A stretch of 64,000 bases of DNA from Sulfurimicrobium sp963741495 (lineage in GTDB: Bacteria; Pseudomonadota; Gammaproteobacteria; Burkholderiales; Sulfuricellaceae), in NCBI GenBank assembly GCA_963741495.1, contig CAVUID010000023.1, positions 31,064 to 95,063 of the forward strand, written 5' to 3'. Positions 36,553 to 44,581 of this stretch are shown piece after piece; position 1 is the first letter of the stretch; each line of letters begins with the position of its first letter. The position numbers were made by a program, and so were the translations under genes. The notes under the pieces are model-generated. The model searched no databases. It saw nothing but the letters and a program-made list of their open reading frames with translations, and was not told where the DNA came from.

Positions 36553-37821
36553 TCAGGAAGACATTTCGTGGAGGATGTTCTTGATCCAGCTATGGGCGTA
36601 CACGCCTTCCAGCTCGGACAGATCGGGAGACACCCCGCCCGAATTGGGCACGGCAATCGTTTTACCCTCAGCCACCTTGTAGACGGCCGAAACCGAAATC
36701 GCTTCCTTGTCCGTGACATAGCTATAGCAGACATTGACGTGTGAGGGCGGAATCAGATCCTTACCATTCATCAACTGAACCACATTGAGGGCGCACACCT
36801 TGGCCTGAGAGTTGGCAGAATACCCCGACTTCGGCATGGCGCCAGCGCTGCAGGCATCGCCGATCACATGCACATTGGGCACGATGGTGGATTCGAAGGT
36901 GACCTGATTGACCGGGCACCATTTCTTGTCCTCACCCACCACGCCTGCCATATAGGCCACAGCGCCAGCCTTCTGCGGCGGCACGACGTTGATCACGGCA
37001 CCCTTGACCTCTTCCACGCCGGTATCCACCGTCATGGCCTTGTGATCCACTTTGGTGACCTTGTTGCCCGCATGAAACTCGATAATGCCCTTGTAATGCT
37101 TCTCCCAGGCTTTTTTGAACAGCGGCCCCTTGGAAATGATGTCCGGATTGGCATCCAGCACAATAATCTTGGACTTGGGCTTGTGGTTCTTGAGATGCCA
37201 GGCAATCTGGCTGATACGCTCGTAAGGCCCGGGCGGGCAGCGGAAAGGCGTCACGGGCACCGAGAGCACGACTGTACCGCCATCCGCCATATCCACCAAT
37301 TGCTTGCGCAAGCGTAGTGTCTGCTCGCCCGCTTTCCAGGCATGCGGCATGTAGTTTGGCGTTTCAATCGGATCGTAGCCCTCCAGTTCGTCGAAGCGGA
37401 AATCAATGCCGGGGGAGAGCACCAACCGGTCGTAACTGATGGTTCCGGCCCCCACCCTGACCTGCTTTGCGGCCACATCGATGCTGGTCACTTCGTCGTA
37501 AACCACCTGGATGCCATGCTTCGCCGCCAGCTTGTCGTAGGTGATCATGTTGTCCTTGAGATCGCGACTACCGCCGATCACCAGGTTGCTGAACGGACAG
37601 GAGACAAAAGTCTTGTTGCGCTCAATCATCACCACTTCGATGGAAGGATCGCTCATGCGGATGTATTTGGACACGATGGTGCCGCCATAGCCGCCCCCCA
37701 CCACGACCACGCGACGGCCTTTCTTGGGCAGCACTTCGCCTGCGCGCGCCAGAATGGAAAAGGAAGACAAACCCGCACCTGCTGCAATGCCGGCCATTTG
37801 TATGAAATTTCTGCGATTCAT
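36553..37821 (-). CDS. fccB: Flavocytochrome c sulfide dehydrogenase, flavin subunit
   Basis: Oxidises sulfide to sulfur or polysulfide in the periplasm and passes electrons to the cytochrome subunit encoded just upstream. It begins with a twin-arginine signal MNRRNFIQMAGIAAGAGLS, then the FAD-binding motif RRVVVVGGGYGGTIVSKYI. Redox-active cysteine candidates are in FVSCPFSN and PFRCPPGPYE; GDACSAGAMPKSGYSAN is the C-terminal FAD site. Length 422 residues fits FccB/SoxF. It is cotranscribed with fccA (10 bases between the genes), with a terminator after it. Together with qmoA this supports a sulfur-oxidising lifestyle. Confidence 0.95.
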   Translation of the reverse strand: MNRRNFIQMAGIAAGAGLSSFSILARAGEVLPKKGRRVVVVGGGYGGTIVSKYIRMSDPSIEVVMIERNKTFVSCPFSNLVIGGSRDLKDNMITYDKLAAKHGIQVVYDEVTSIDVAAKQVRVGAGTISYDRLVLSPGIDFRFDELEGYDPIETPNYMPHAWKAGEQTLRLRKQLVDMADGGTVVLSVPVTPFRCPPGPYERISQIAWHLKNHKPKSKIIVLDANPDIISKGPLFKKAWEKHYKGIIEFHAGNKVTKVDHKAMTVDTGVEEVKGAVINVVPPQKAGAVAYMAGVVGEDKKWCPVNQVTFESTIVPNVHVIGDACSAGAMPKSGYSANSQAKVCALNVVQLMNGKDLIPPSHVNVCYSYVTDKEAISVSAVYKVAEGKTIAVPNSGGVSPDLSELEGVYAHSWIKNILHEMSS

Positions 37822-37831
37822 GATCGGCTCC

Positions 37832-38419
37832 TTATTGCTGGCTGGCGTAAAAATGGATGACGGCTTCTACTTCTTCAGGCGTCAACTTGCCTTCGCCTTC
37901 GATTTTTTCAGCCATCTTTTCCGGCATTTTGCGCTTGCCGGAACGGAACTCGTGCATGCTGATCTGCAAGTACTCTTTCCATTGTCCAGCCAGAATGCCG
38001 CTATCCTCTGAGTCGCGACCATTATCCATATGACACTTCTTGCAGCGCTGGTCATGAATCTGTTTGCCGATGGCTACCTTGGCCGCATCCACATCCTGCT
38101 TCTCGCGCCCGAAAGGGTGCTTGGCAAAAAAATCAACCAACAGTTTGATTTCATCATCCGAATACGCTTTTGCCAACCGTCCCATGATGCTGGATGGCCG
38201 CTCACCACTCTTGAACTTCTTCATGGTATCCAGCAGGTAACTTTCAGGCATGCCCGCAATGGTAGGCATGCTGGGTCCAACACTGCTTCCGTTGGTGCCA
38301 TGACAACCGGCACAAGTATTCGACAACATGGCCGCCTGGCTCGGGCTTTCGGCCCATACCGGCGTGTGAATCATGAAACACCCGCCAATGATGGCGGTTG
38401 CAATCCCCATGGGCTTCAT
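37832..38419 (-). CDS. fccA: Diheme cytochrome c subunit of flavocytochrome c sulfide dehydrogenase
   Basis: 195-residue exported cytochrome with a signal peptide MKPMGIATAIIGGCFMIHTPVWA, and two haem-binding sites CAGCH (residue about 37) and CKKCH (about 134). It accepts electrons from FccB in the periplasm. The distal Met ligands are likely in GPSMPTIAGMPESYLLDTM and KRKMPEKM. Start ATG at 38419 with AAGGAGGGG upstream. It is the first gene of the fccAB operon and is preceded by a perfect FNR-type box. Confidence 0.92.
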   Translation of the reverse strand: MKPMGIATAIIGGCFMIHTPVWAESPSQAAMLSNTCAGCHGTNGSSVGPSMPTIAGMPESYLLDTMKKFKSGERPSSIMGRLAKAYSDDEIKLLVDFFAKHPFGREKQDVDAAKVAIGKQIHDQRCKKCHMDNGRDSEDSGILAGQWKEYLQISMHEFRSGKRKMPEKMAEKIEGEGKLTPEEVEAVIHFYASQQ

Positions 38420-38475
38420 ATCCCCTCCTTATAATTTAATTGCCAACAGACGTACCAAGCATCTGCGAAGGAGAG

Positions 38476-38515
38476 ATTGTAGGTATATGGGCAACTCGAC
38501 ATTGATCCACATCAA
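38476..38515 (-). promoter_or_regulatory. FNR/Anr-type promoter of fccAB
   Basis: Minus-strand TTGATGTGGATCAA (38502-38515) matches the FNR consensus TTGAT-N4-ATCAA exactly. TACAAT (38476-38481), a good -10, lies about 30 bases downstream measured centre to centre, near the geometry of a class II FNR-activated promoter. The fccA ATG follows at 38419. Confidence 0.7.
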
Positions 38516-38553
38516 CATTTCGACAGATTATTTCAGGGGTATCAGCCCAATAA

Positions 38554-38910
38554 TCACAGCATGCGCTCGCATGGCACGGCTTCTTCGACATCATGCGTAT
38601 AGAAGAACAGGCGAACCAGCCTGTCGGTCTCGAAATAGCGGAAGCGGGGAGGCAGCGGTGCTTCGGCATCCTTGACGCCGGGGTTCCACTCGATGCCGTG
38701 ATAGTTGTTTTCCCCTGGCGTTAACTTGTAAACTCCGGCTGATTCGCCTGCGGGGCTGGAAGTTGTGTAATCCTGCTGACCGCTGAAAGTGATCGAAATG
38801 CCGTTGCGGCATTGCCACTCGCCTTCCAGCTTGGGCACCTTGGGCTGATTGATGTCGCAGGCGGCAAGCAGCAGGAGCAGAACCAAGCCAGTCAATTTAT
38901 TCATCATCAC
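38554..38910 (-). CDS. Putative lipoprotein of unknown function
   Basis: 118 residues starting with a lipoprotein signal: MMMNKLTGLVLLLLLAACD, with the lipobox LAAC. The mature part (GEWQCRNGISITFSGQQDY, GVYKLTPGENNYHGIEWNPG, FYTHDVEEAVPCERML) is hydrophilic, with two further cysteines that could form a disulfide. Short beta-rich sequence; I do not recognise the family. The start is one of three adjacent ATGs. It faces queA on the opposite strand. Confidence 0.7.
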   Translation of the reverse strand: MMMNKLTGLVLLLLLAACDINQPKVPKLEGEWQCRNGISITFSGQQDYTTSSPAGESAGVYKLTPGENNYHGIEWNPGVKDAEAPLPPRFRYFETDRLVRLFFYTHDVEEAVPCERML

Positions 38911-38954
38911 CCTCGATCCCTAACTTTTTTTGAAATTAACTGAATTCTAGCCCA

Positions 38955-40019
38955 ATGCCAGCTTCGAACAAACAAGGTGATTCGCCTGCACTCACTGTGG
39001 CGGATTTTGATTTCACGCTACCCGATGAGCTGATTGCACAGTTTCCAGCCGAACAACGGCGCCAGAGCCGCCTGCTGTATGTGGACGCGCCCAGCGATTT
39101 GCTGCGCGACGACTTTTTCCGCCATCTGCCAAACTATCTCAAAGCGGGCGATTTACTGGTGTTCAACAACACCCGGGTGATCAAGGCACGCCTCTTTGGC
39201 ACCAAGGAAAGCGGCGGCAAGATTGAGGTGCTGGTAGAGCGCGTGCTCGACCAGCACCATGTTATGGCCCATATCCGTGCCAGCCATAGCCCTCAGCCGG
39301 GCGCCGCGCTGCTGCTGGAGGGCAGCCTTGCGGTCAGGGTGATGGAAAAGGAAGGTGCGCTTTACCGGCTCGAGTTTACTGGCGACGAGCCTGTTCTGGA
39401 CCTGCTGGAGCGCCACGGCAGCCTGCCCCTGCCGCCCTACATCACCCACGCGCCGGATGCGGTGGATGAAACACGTTATCAGACGGTCTATGCCAAGGAG
39501 CCCGGCGCGGTCGCCGCGCCCACGGCAGGGCTGCATTTCGACGAAGCGATGCTGGCCGAACTCGAAGCCATGGGCGTGCATATCGCCTATGTCACGCTGC
39601 ACGTCGGCGCGGGCACGTTCCAGCCGGTCCGTGTGGACAACATTGCCGATCACACCATGCACAGCGAGTGCTACCAGGTGCCGCAAGAAACAGTGGATGC
39701 AATTCTTCGCGCCAGGAAAGAAGGCGGGCGAGTCATGGCGGTGGGCACCACCTCGCTGCGCGCACTCGAATCCGCTGCAGCAGGGGGAACCCTGCAAGCC
39801 GGCTATGGCGAAACCAGCATTTTCATCACGCCGGGCTACCAGTTCCGGGTGGTAGAGCGCCTGCTCACCAATTTCCACCTGCCCAAATCTACCCTGATGA
39901 TGCTGGTGTCCGCCTTTGCCGGCATGGATAATATCCGCCACGCCTACCGGCATGCAGTGGAACAGCGCTACCGCTTTTTCAGTTATGGCGATGCCATGCT
40001 CCTCGAAAGAAAATCATGA
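38955..40019 (+). CDS. queA: S-adenosylmethionine:tRNA ribosyltransferase-isomerase
   Basis: Transfers the ribosyl part of SAM to preQ1 in tRNA to make epoxyqueuosine. The N-terminal FDFTLPDELIAQFPAEQR and FNNTRVIKARLFG blocks and GTTSLRALESAA plus NFHLPKSTLMMLVSAFAG are typical. 354 residues; ATG at 38955. The stop overlaps the tgt start (ATGA), and queA-tgt-yajC-secD-secF is the standard proteobacterial order. Confidence 0.96.
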   Translation: MPASNKQGDSPALTVADFDFTLPDELIAQFPAEQRRQSRLLYVDAPSDLLRDDFFRHLPNYLKAGDLLVFNNTRVIKARLFGTKESGGKIEVLVERVLDQHHVMAHIRASHSPQPGAALLLEGSLAVRVMEKEGALYRLEFTGDEPVLDLLERHGSLPLPPYITHAPDAVDETRYQTVYAKEPGAVAAPTAGLHFDEAMLAELEAMGVHIAYVTLHVGAGTFQPVRVDNIADHTMHSECYQVPQETVDAILRARKEGGRVMAVGTTSLRALESAAAGGTLQAGYGETSIFITPGYQFRVVERLLTNFHLPKSTLMMLVSAFAGMDNIRHAYRHAVEQRYRFFSYGDAMLLERKS

Positions 40020-41116
40020 AATTTGATCTGCACAAAACCGACGGCGCGGCGCGGCGCGGTACTCTGACGCTGGCCCACGGCACAGTGGAAACCCCGGCCT
40101 TCATGCCGGTTGGCACCTATGGCACGGTCAAGGCGATGTCGCCGGTCGAGCTGAAAGACATCGGCGCCCACATCGTGCTCGGCAATACCTTCCACCTCTG
40201 GCTGCGACCCGGGCTGGAAGTCATCGCGGCGCACGGCGGCCTGCACCGCTTCATGAACTGGGACGGGCCGATCCTGACGGATTCTGGCGGGTTTCAGGTC
40301 TTCAGTCTGGGTGATCTGCGCAAGATCACGGAAGAAGGCGTGAAATTCCAGTCCCCGGTGAATGGCGACCACTGCTTCCTCACGCCGGAGGAGTCGATGC
40401 GCATCCAGAAAGTACTGAATTCCGACATCGTGATGATTTTCGACGAATGCACCCCCTACCCGGCCGATTTCCAGACCGCGGCCGAATCCATGCGCCTCTC
40501 ACTGCGCTGGGCGGAGCGCTCGAAGAAGGCCCACGAGGGCAATTCCAATGCGCTATTCGGCATCGTGCAGGGCGGCATGCACGAACCGCTGCGCGACGAA
40601 TCGCTGCGCGAGCTGGTCAACATCGGTTTCGACGGCTATGCCATCGGCGGGCTTTCGGTGGGCGAGCCCAAGGAAGACATGCTGCGCATCCTTGCCCACA
40701 CCGCCCCGAAGATGCCGGCCAACAAGCCGCGCTACCTGATGGGTGTGGGTACGCCGGAAGACCTTGTCGACGCAGTAAGCCAGGGCGTGGACATGTTCGA
40801 CTGCGTCATGCCAACACGCAACGCGCGCAACGGCTGGCTGTTTACCCGCTTCGGCACCGTCAAGATCAGGAACGCGCAATACCGCCTCGACTTGCGCCCG
40901 CTGGACGAACAATGCACCTGCTATACCTGCCGCAATTTTACCCGCGCCTATCTGCATCATCTTTACCGCCTGGGCGAAATCCTTGGCGCACGCCTCAACA
41001 CTATCCACAACCTGCATTACTACCAGGAACTGATGCAGGGCATCCGTGCCGCCATCGAACAGGGGCGTTTTGCCGAGTTTGTGCAGGAGTTCCGGCAAGC
41101 TCGCACCACACCATGA
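40016..41116 (+). CDS. tgt: Queuine/archaeosine tRNA-guanine transglycosylase
   Basis: Exchanges guanine 34 for preQ1 in tRNAs with GUN anticodons, the step before QueA. Catalytic Asp regions are in ILTDSGGFQVFSL and DMFDCVMPTRNARNG. The zinc site is CTCYTC followed by His in RAYLHHLYR. 366 residues, normal length. It overlaps queA by 4 bases. Some 44 bases separate it from yajC. Confidence 0.96.
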   Translation: MKFDLHKTDGAARRGTLTLAHGTVETPAFMPVGTYGTVKAMSPVELKDIGAHIVLGNTFHLWLRPGLEVIAAHGGLHRFMNWDGPILTDSGGFQVFSLGDLRKITEEGVKFQSPVNGDHCFLTPEESMRIQKVLNSDIVMIFDECTPYPADFQTAAESMRLSLRWAERSKKAHEGNSNALFGIVQGGMHEPLRDESLRELVNIGFDGYAIGGLSVGEPKEDMLRILAHTAPKMPANKPRYLMGVGTPEDLVDAVSQGVDMFDCVMPTRNARNGWLFTRFGTVKIRNAQYRLDLRPLDEQCTCYTCRNFTRAYLHHLYRLGEILGARLNTIHNLHYYQELMQGIRAAIEQGRFAEFVQEFRQARTTP

Positions 41117-41160
41117 TAGAATTGCGCCTATTTTATTTTCAATAATCAATGGAGATGACC

Positions 41161-41484
41161 GTGTTCATTAGCAACGCTTTTGCTGCCGCACCCGCCCAGG
41201 ACCCGACTGGCGGGATGATGCAATTCATTCCGCTCATCGTGATTTTCGTACTCTTCTACTTCATGCTGATCCGCCCCCAGATGAAGCGCGCCAAGGAACA
41301 GAAGAACATGCTGGAAGCGCTGCAAAAGGGCGATGAAATCATCACTGCAGGCGGGCAACTGGGCAAGGTTGTCAAGGTTAACGAGAACTATATCAGCGTG
41401 GAAATCGCCGACAACGTCGTAGTTAATGTGCAGAAATCTGCCATCACCACCCTGCTGCCGAAGGGCACGATCAAGAGCATTTAA
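41161..41484 (+). CDS. yajC: Sec translocase accessory protein YajC
   Basis: Small inner membrane protein (about 107 residues) that associates with SecDF. One transmembrane helix at about residues 25-45 (FIPLIVIFVLFYFMLIRPQMKRAKEQ) is followed by the conserved cytoplasmic GDEIITAGGQLGKVVKV and NVQKSAITTLLPKGTIKS. I favour the GTG at 41161, six bases after GGAG, because the ATG at 41149 has no ribosome-binding site; the frame is the same. Confidence 0.9.
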   Translation: MFISNAFAAAPAQDPTGGMMQFIPLIVIFVLFYFMLIRPQMKRAKEQKNMLEALQKGDEIITAGGQLGKVVKVNENYISVEIADNVVVNVQKSAITTLLPKGTIKSI

Positions 41485-41486
41485 GC

Positions 41487-41559
41487 GTGAGGGGTGAGGC
41501 GTGAGGGGTGAAAAAACCCTCACCTTTCCCGCCTCACCCCTAACCCCCTTACCTCTCAC
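41487..41559. repeat. Inverted repeat of the GTGAGGGGTGAGG family
   Basis: GTGAGGGGTGAGGCGTGAGG on the left (41487-41506) and the complementary CCTCACCCC to CTCTCAC stretch on the right (41517-41559) form a long imperfect hairpin between yajC and secD. It shares its unit with the repeats at 34,436. Confidence 0.55.
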
Positions 41560-41570
41560 GGAATCACCCC

Positions 41571-43388
41571 ATGAACCGCTACCCTCTGTGGAAAAACATT
41601 CTCGTCGCAGTCACGCTGCTGCTGGGACTGCTCTACACCCTGCCCAACTTCTTCGGCGAAATGCCAGCCGTCCAGATCTCGTCAGCCCGTTCCACGGTCA
41701 AGGTGGATACTTCCACGCTGCAAAAAGTGGAAGAAGCCCTGAGCCAGGGCAAGATCGCATCCCAGGGAACCACGCTGGATGCAACGAGCGTCAAGGTTCG
41801 CTTTGCTGACACCGACACCCAGCTGAAAGCCAAGGATGTGCTGCAAAATAGCCTGGGCAACAACTACGTGGTCGCACTCAATCTGATTTCCAGTTCGCCG
41901 GGCTGGCTTTCCAGTCTGGGTGCGCTGCCCATGTATCTGGGCCTGGATTTGCGCGGTGGCGTTCACTTCCTGCTTGAAGTGGACATGAAAGCCGCCCTGG
42001 TCAAGACCATGGAGCGCTATACCGGCGACATCCGCAGCGCGCTGCGTGAGAAAAAGATTCCCTACGCCGGCATCAGCCGTCTGCCCGACCAGACCATCCA
42101 GGTCAAATTTCGCGATGCCGAAACGCGCGGCAAGGCTGCCAACGAACTGCTCAAAAACATGCCTGATCTGATTCTGAAAGAAACGGAAGATGGCGGTGAA
42201 TTCAAGATTGCTGCCACGCTGAACCCGCAGGCGCAAAAACGCAGCCAGGAATTCGCCCTGCAACAGAACATCACCACCCTGCGCAACCGCGTCAACGAAC
42301 TCGGCGTGGCAGAACCCATCATCCAGCAGCAGGGCGCGGACCGCATCGTAGTGCAGTTGCCCGGCGTGCAGGACACCGCCAAGGCCAAGGAAATCCTCGG
42401 CCGTACCGCCACCCTGGAAATCCGCATGGTGGACGATGAACATGACGTCAATGCCGCGCTTCAGGGGCAGATCCCCTTCGGCACCGAGCTTTATACCGAG
42501 CGCAAGGGCTCGCCCATGCTGGTCAAGAAGCAGGTGGTGCTGACCGGCGAATACATCAGCGATGCCGCGCCCGGCTTTGATAATCAGACCAGCGAACCGG
42601 TAGTGCACATTTCCCTCGACGGCCGCGGCGCACGCATCTTCCGCGACACCACGCGTGAAAATGTGGGCAAGCGCATGGCCATCCTGCTGATCGAAAAAGG
42701 TCAGGCGGAGGTCATCACCGCCCCGGTGATTCGCGAGGAAATCGGCGGCGGCAGGGTGCAGATCAGCGGCGCCATGACCACCCAGGAAGCCAACGACGTT
42801 TCCCTGCTGCTGCGCGCCGGCGCACTGGCGGCCCCGATGGAAATCATCGAGGAACGCACGGTCGGCCCGAGCATGGGCGCGGAGAACATTTCCAAGGGCT
42901 TCAACTCGAACATTTATGGTTTCATCGCCATCGCCGTATTCATGATCATTTACTACCGCTTCTTCGGCACGATTTCCACTATCGCCCTGAGCGCCAACCT
43001 GCTGTTCCTGGTAGCCTTGCTGTCGCTATTGCAGGCCACCCTGACCCTGCCCGGCATGGCGGCCATCGCGCTCACCATCGGTATGGCGATCGACGCCAAC
43101 GTGCTGATCAATGAACGCATCCGCGAGGAGCTGCGTAACGGCACCTCGCCGCAGGCGGCCATCTATGCCGGCTACGAGCGTGCCTTCGATACCATTCTGG
43201 ACTCCAACATCACCACCTTCATTGCCGGCGTGGCCCTGTTCTGGCTTGGCTCCGGCCCGGTGCGGGGTTTCGCGGTGGTATTGTGCCTCGGCATTTTGAC
43301 CTCTATTTTCAGCGCGGTGGTGGTTTCACGCAGCCTCGTGAATCTGAGCTATGGCCGCAAGGCAAGGCTGGATAAAGTTTCGATTTGA
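41571..43388 (+). CDS. secD: Protein translocase subunit SecD
   Basis: Drives late steps of Sec-dependent export with proton motive force. 605 residues: an N-terminal helix (KNILVAVTLLLGLLYTLPNFF), a large periplasmic domain with GLDLRGGVHFLLEVD (the D1 motif) and five C-terminal helices including ALTIGMAIDANVLINERIREELRNG. Conserved throughout; no frameshift. SecF follows after a 126-base gap holding an inverted repeat. Confidence 0.96.
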   Translation: MNRYPLWKNILVAVTLLLGLLYTLPNFFGEMPAVQISSARSTVKVDTSTLQKVEEALSQGKIASQGTTLDATSVKVRFADTDTQLKAKDVLQNSLGNNYVVALNLISSSPGWLSSLGALPMYLGLDLRGGVHFLLEVDMKAALVKTMERYTGDIRSALREKKIPYAGISRLPDQTIQVKFRDAETRGKAANELLKNMPDLILKETEDGGEFKIAATLNPQAQKRSQEFALQQNITTLRNRVNELGVAEPIIQQQGADRIVVQLPGVQDTAKAKEILGRTATLEIRMVDDEHDVNAALQGQIPFGTELYTERKGSPMLVKKQVVLTGEYISDAAPGFDNQTSEPVVHISLDGRGARIFRDTTRENVGKRMAILLIEKGQAEVITAPVIREEIGGGRVQISGAMTTQEANDVSLLLRAGALAAPMEIIEERTVGPSMGAENISKGFNSNIYGFIAIAVFMIIYYRFFGTISTIALSANLLFLVALLSLLQATLTLPGMAAIALTIGMAIDANVLINERIREELRNGTSPQAAIYAGYERAFDTILDSNITTFIAGVALFWLGSGPVRGFAVVLCLGILTSIFSAVVVSRSLVNLSYGRKARLDKVSI

Positions 43389-43400
43389 TTTTTGCTAAAT

Positions 43401-43481
43401 GTAGGGTGGGTTAGCGAAGCGTAACCCACCAAGTGGCAGCACGATGGCGGGTTACGCGGCTACGCCGCTAACCCACCCTAC
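43401..43481. repeat. GTAGGGTGGGTTAGCG inverted repeat between secD and secF
   Basis: Arms GTAGGGTGGGTTAGCG (43401-43416) and its complement (43466-43481) are exact over 16 bases and extend with GTAACCCACC/GGGTTAC inside. This is a widely seen dispersed intergenic repeat type in Proteobacteria. The two sec genes lie in one direction, so it folds in their mRNA. Confidence 0.75.
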
Positions 43482-43514
43482 GATTCTGTGGCTAAGCTGT
43501 TTTAAGGAAAAAAA

Positions 43515-44456
43515 ATGCTGGAATTTTTCAATATCAAGCGCGACATCCCGTTCATGAGCTATGCCCGGGTCACCACGCTGATTTCGCTAGTGACTTTCAT
43601 CCTGGCAGTGGCCGCACTTGGCATCAAGGGCCTCAATCTGGGCGTGGATTTTACCGGCGGCACGGTGATGGAAATCACCTACCCGCAACCTGCAGAAATA
43701 CCAAAAATCCGCGACACACTGGAAAAAATGGGCCTGAAAGATGCCGCGGTGCAAACCTTCGGCACCTCGCACGATGTCCTGATCCGGCTGCCGGCAAAGC
43801 CCGAACTTAGCAGCGCCAAGCTATCCGATCAGGTGTTACAGGCACTGATCGCGACAGACGCCAGCGTCAAGCTGCAGCGTGTTGAATTTGTCGGTCCGCA
43901 GGTGGGCCAGGAACTGTATGAAAGCGGCGCCCTGGCTCTGCTGGTCGTGTGTCTCGGCATCATGGCCTATCTTGCCATCCGCTTCGAATGGCGCTTCGCC
44001 GTGGCGGCCATTATCGCCAACATGCACGACATCGTGATCATCCTGGGCTTCTTCGCCTTTTTCCAGTGGGACTTCTCCCTGACCGTGCTGGCCGCGGTAC
44101 TGGCGATCCTGGGCTATTCGGTGAACGAATCCGTGGTCGTCTTCGACCGGATTCGTGAAAACTTCCGCAAAATGCGCAAGGCCAGCGTACCCGAAGTGAT
44201 CGACAACGCCATCACCCGCACCATGTCGCGTACCATCATCACTCACTTCAGCACCCAGCTGATGGTGCTGGCCATGCTGTTCTTCGGCGGCGAGGCGCTG
44301 CACTACTTTGCCCTGGCACTGACTATCGGCATCCTGTTCGGTATCTACTCCTCGGTGCTGGTCGCCAGCCCAATCGTGCTGTGGCTGGGCGTATCGCGCG
44401 AGCAGTTCATCAAGCCGGAGAAAAAGGAAGGCGAAGAAGCCGAAGTTCTGCCTTAA
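43515..44456 (+). CDS. secF: Protein translocase subunit SecF
   Basis: Partner of SecD, 313 residues. The periplasmic loop starts GLNLGVDFTGGTVMEI (SecF signature), and the C-terminal helices contain GYSVNESVVVFDRIRENFRKM and TRTMSRTIITHFST. ATG at 43515 with AAGGA upstream. No gene of the operon follows; 126 bases separate it from the DUF2339 gene. Confidence 0.96.
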   Translation: MLEFFNIKRDIPFMSYARVTTLISLVTFILAVAALGIKGLNLGVDFTGGTVMEITYPQPAEIPKIRDTLEKMGLKDAAVQTFGTSHDVLIRLPAKPELSSAKLSDQVLQALIATDASVKLQRVEFVGPQVGQELYESGALALLVVCLGIMAYLAIRFEWRFAVAAIIANMHDIVIILGFFAFFQWDFSLTVLAAVLAILGYSVNESVVVFDRIRENFRKMRKASVPEVIDNAITRTMSRTIITHFSTQLMVLAMLFFGGEALHYFALALTIGILFGIYSSVLVASPIVLWLGVSREQFIKPEKKEGEEAEVLP

Positions 44457-44581
44457 TCCATAGCGAATGGCGCAACTTCTTTCCTTCGTTGATGGATGAC
44501 GTCTTTCCGGCTTAGCGCATCTTAAGTCAGCTTTTTCTGCAAGCTATTTGCGCCGGATGCAAAGCGTGATAGCGTTGCGGC

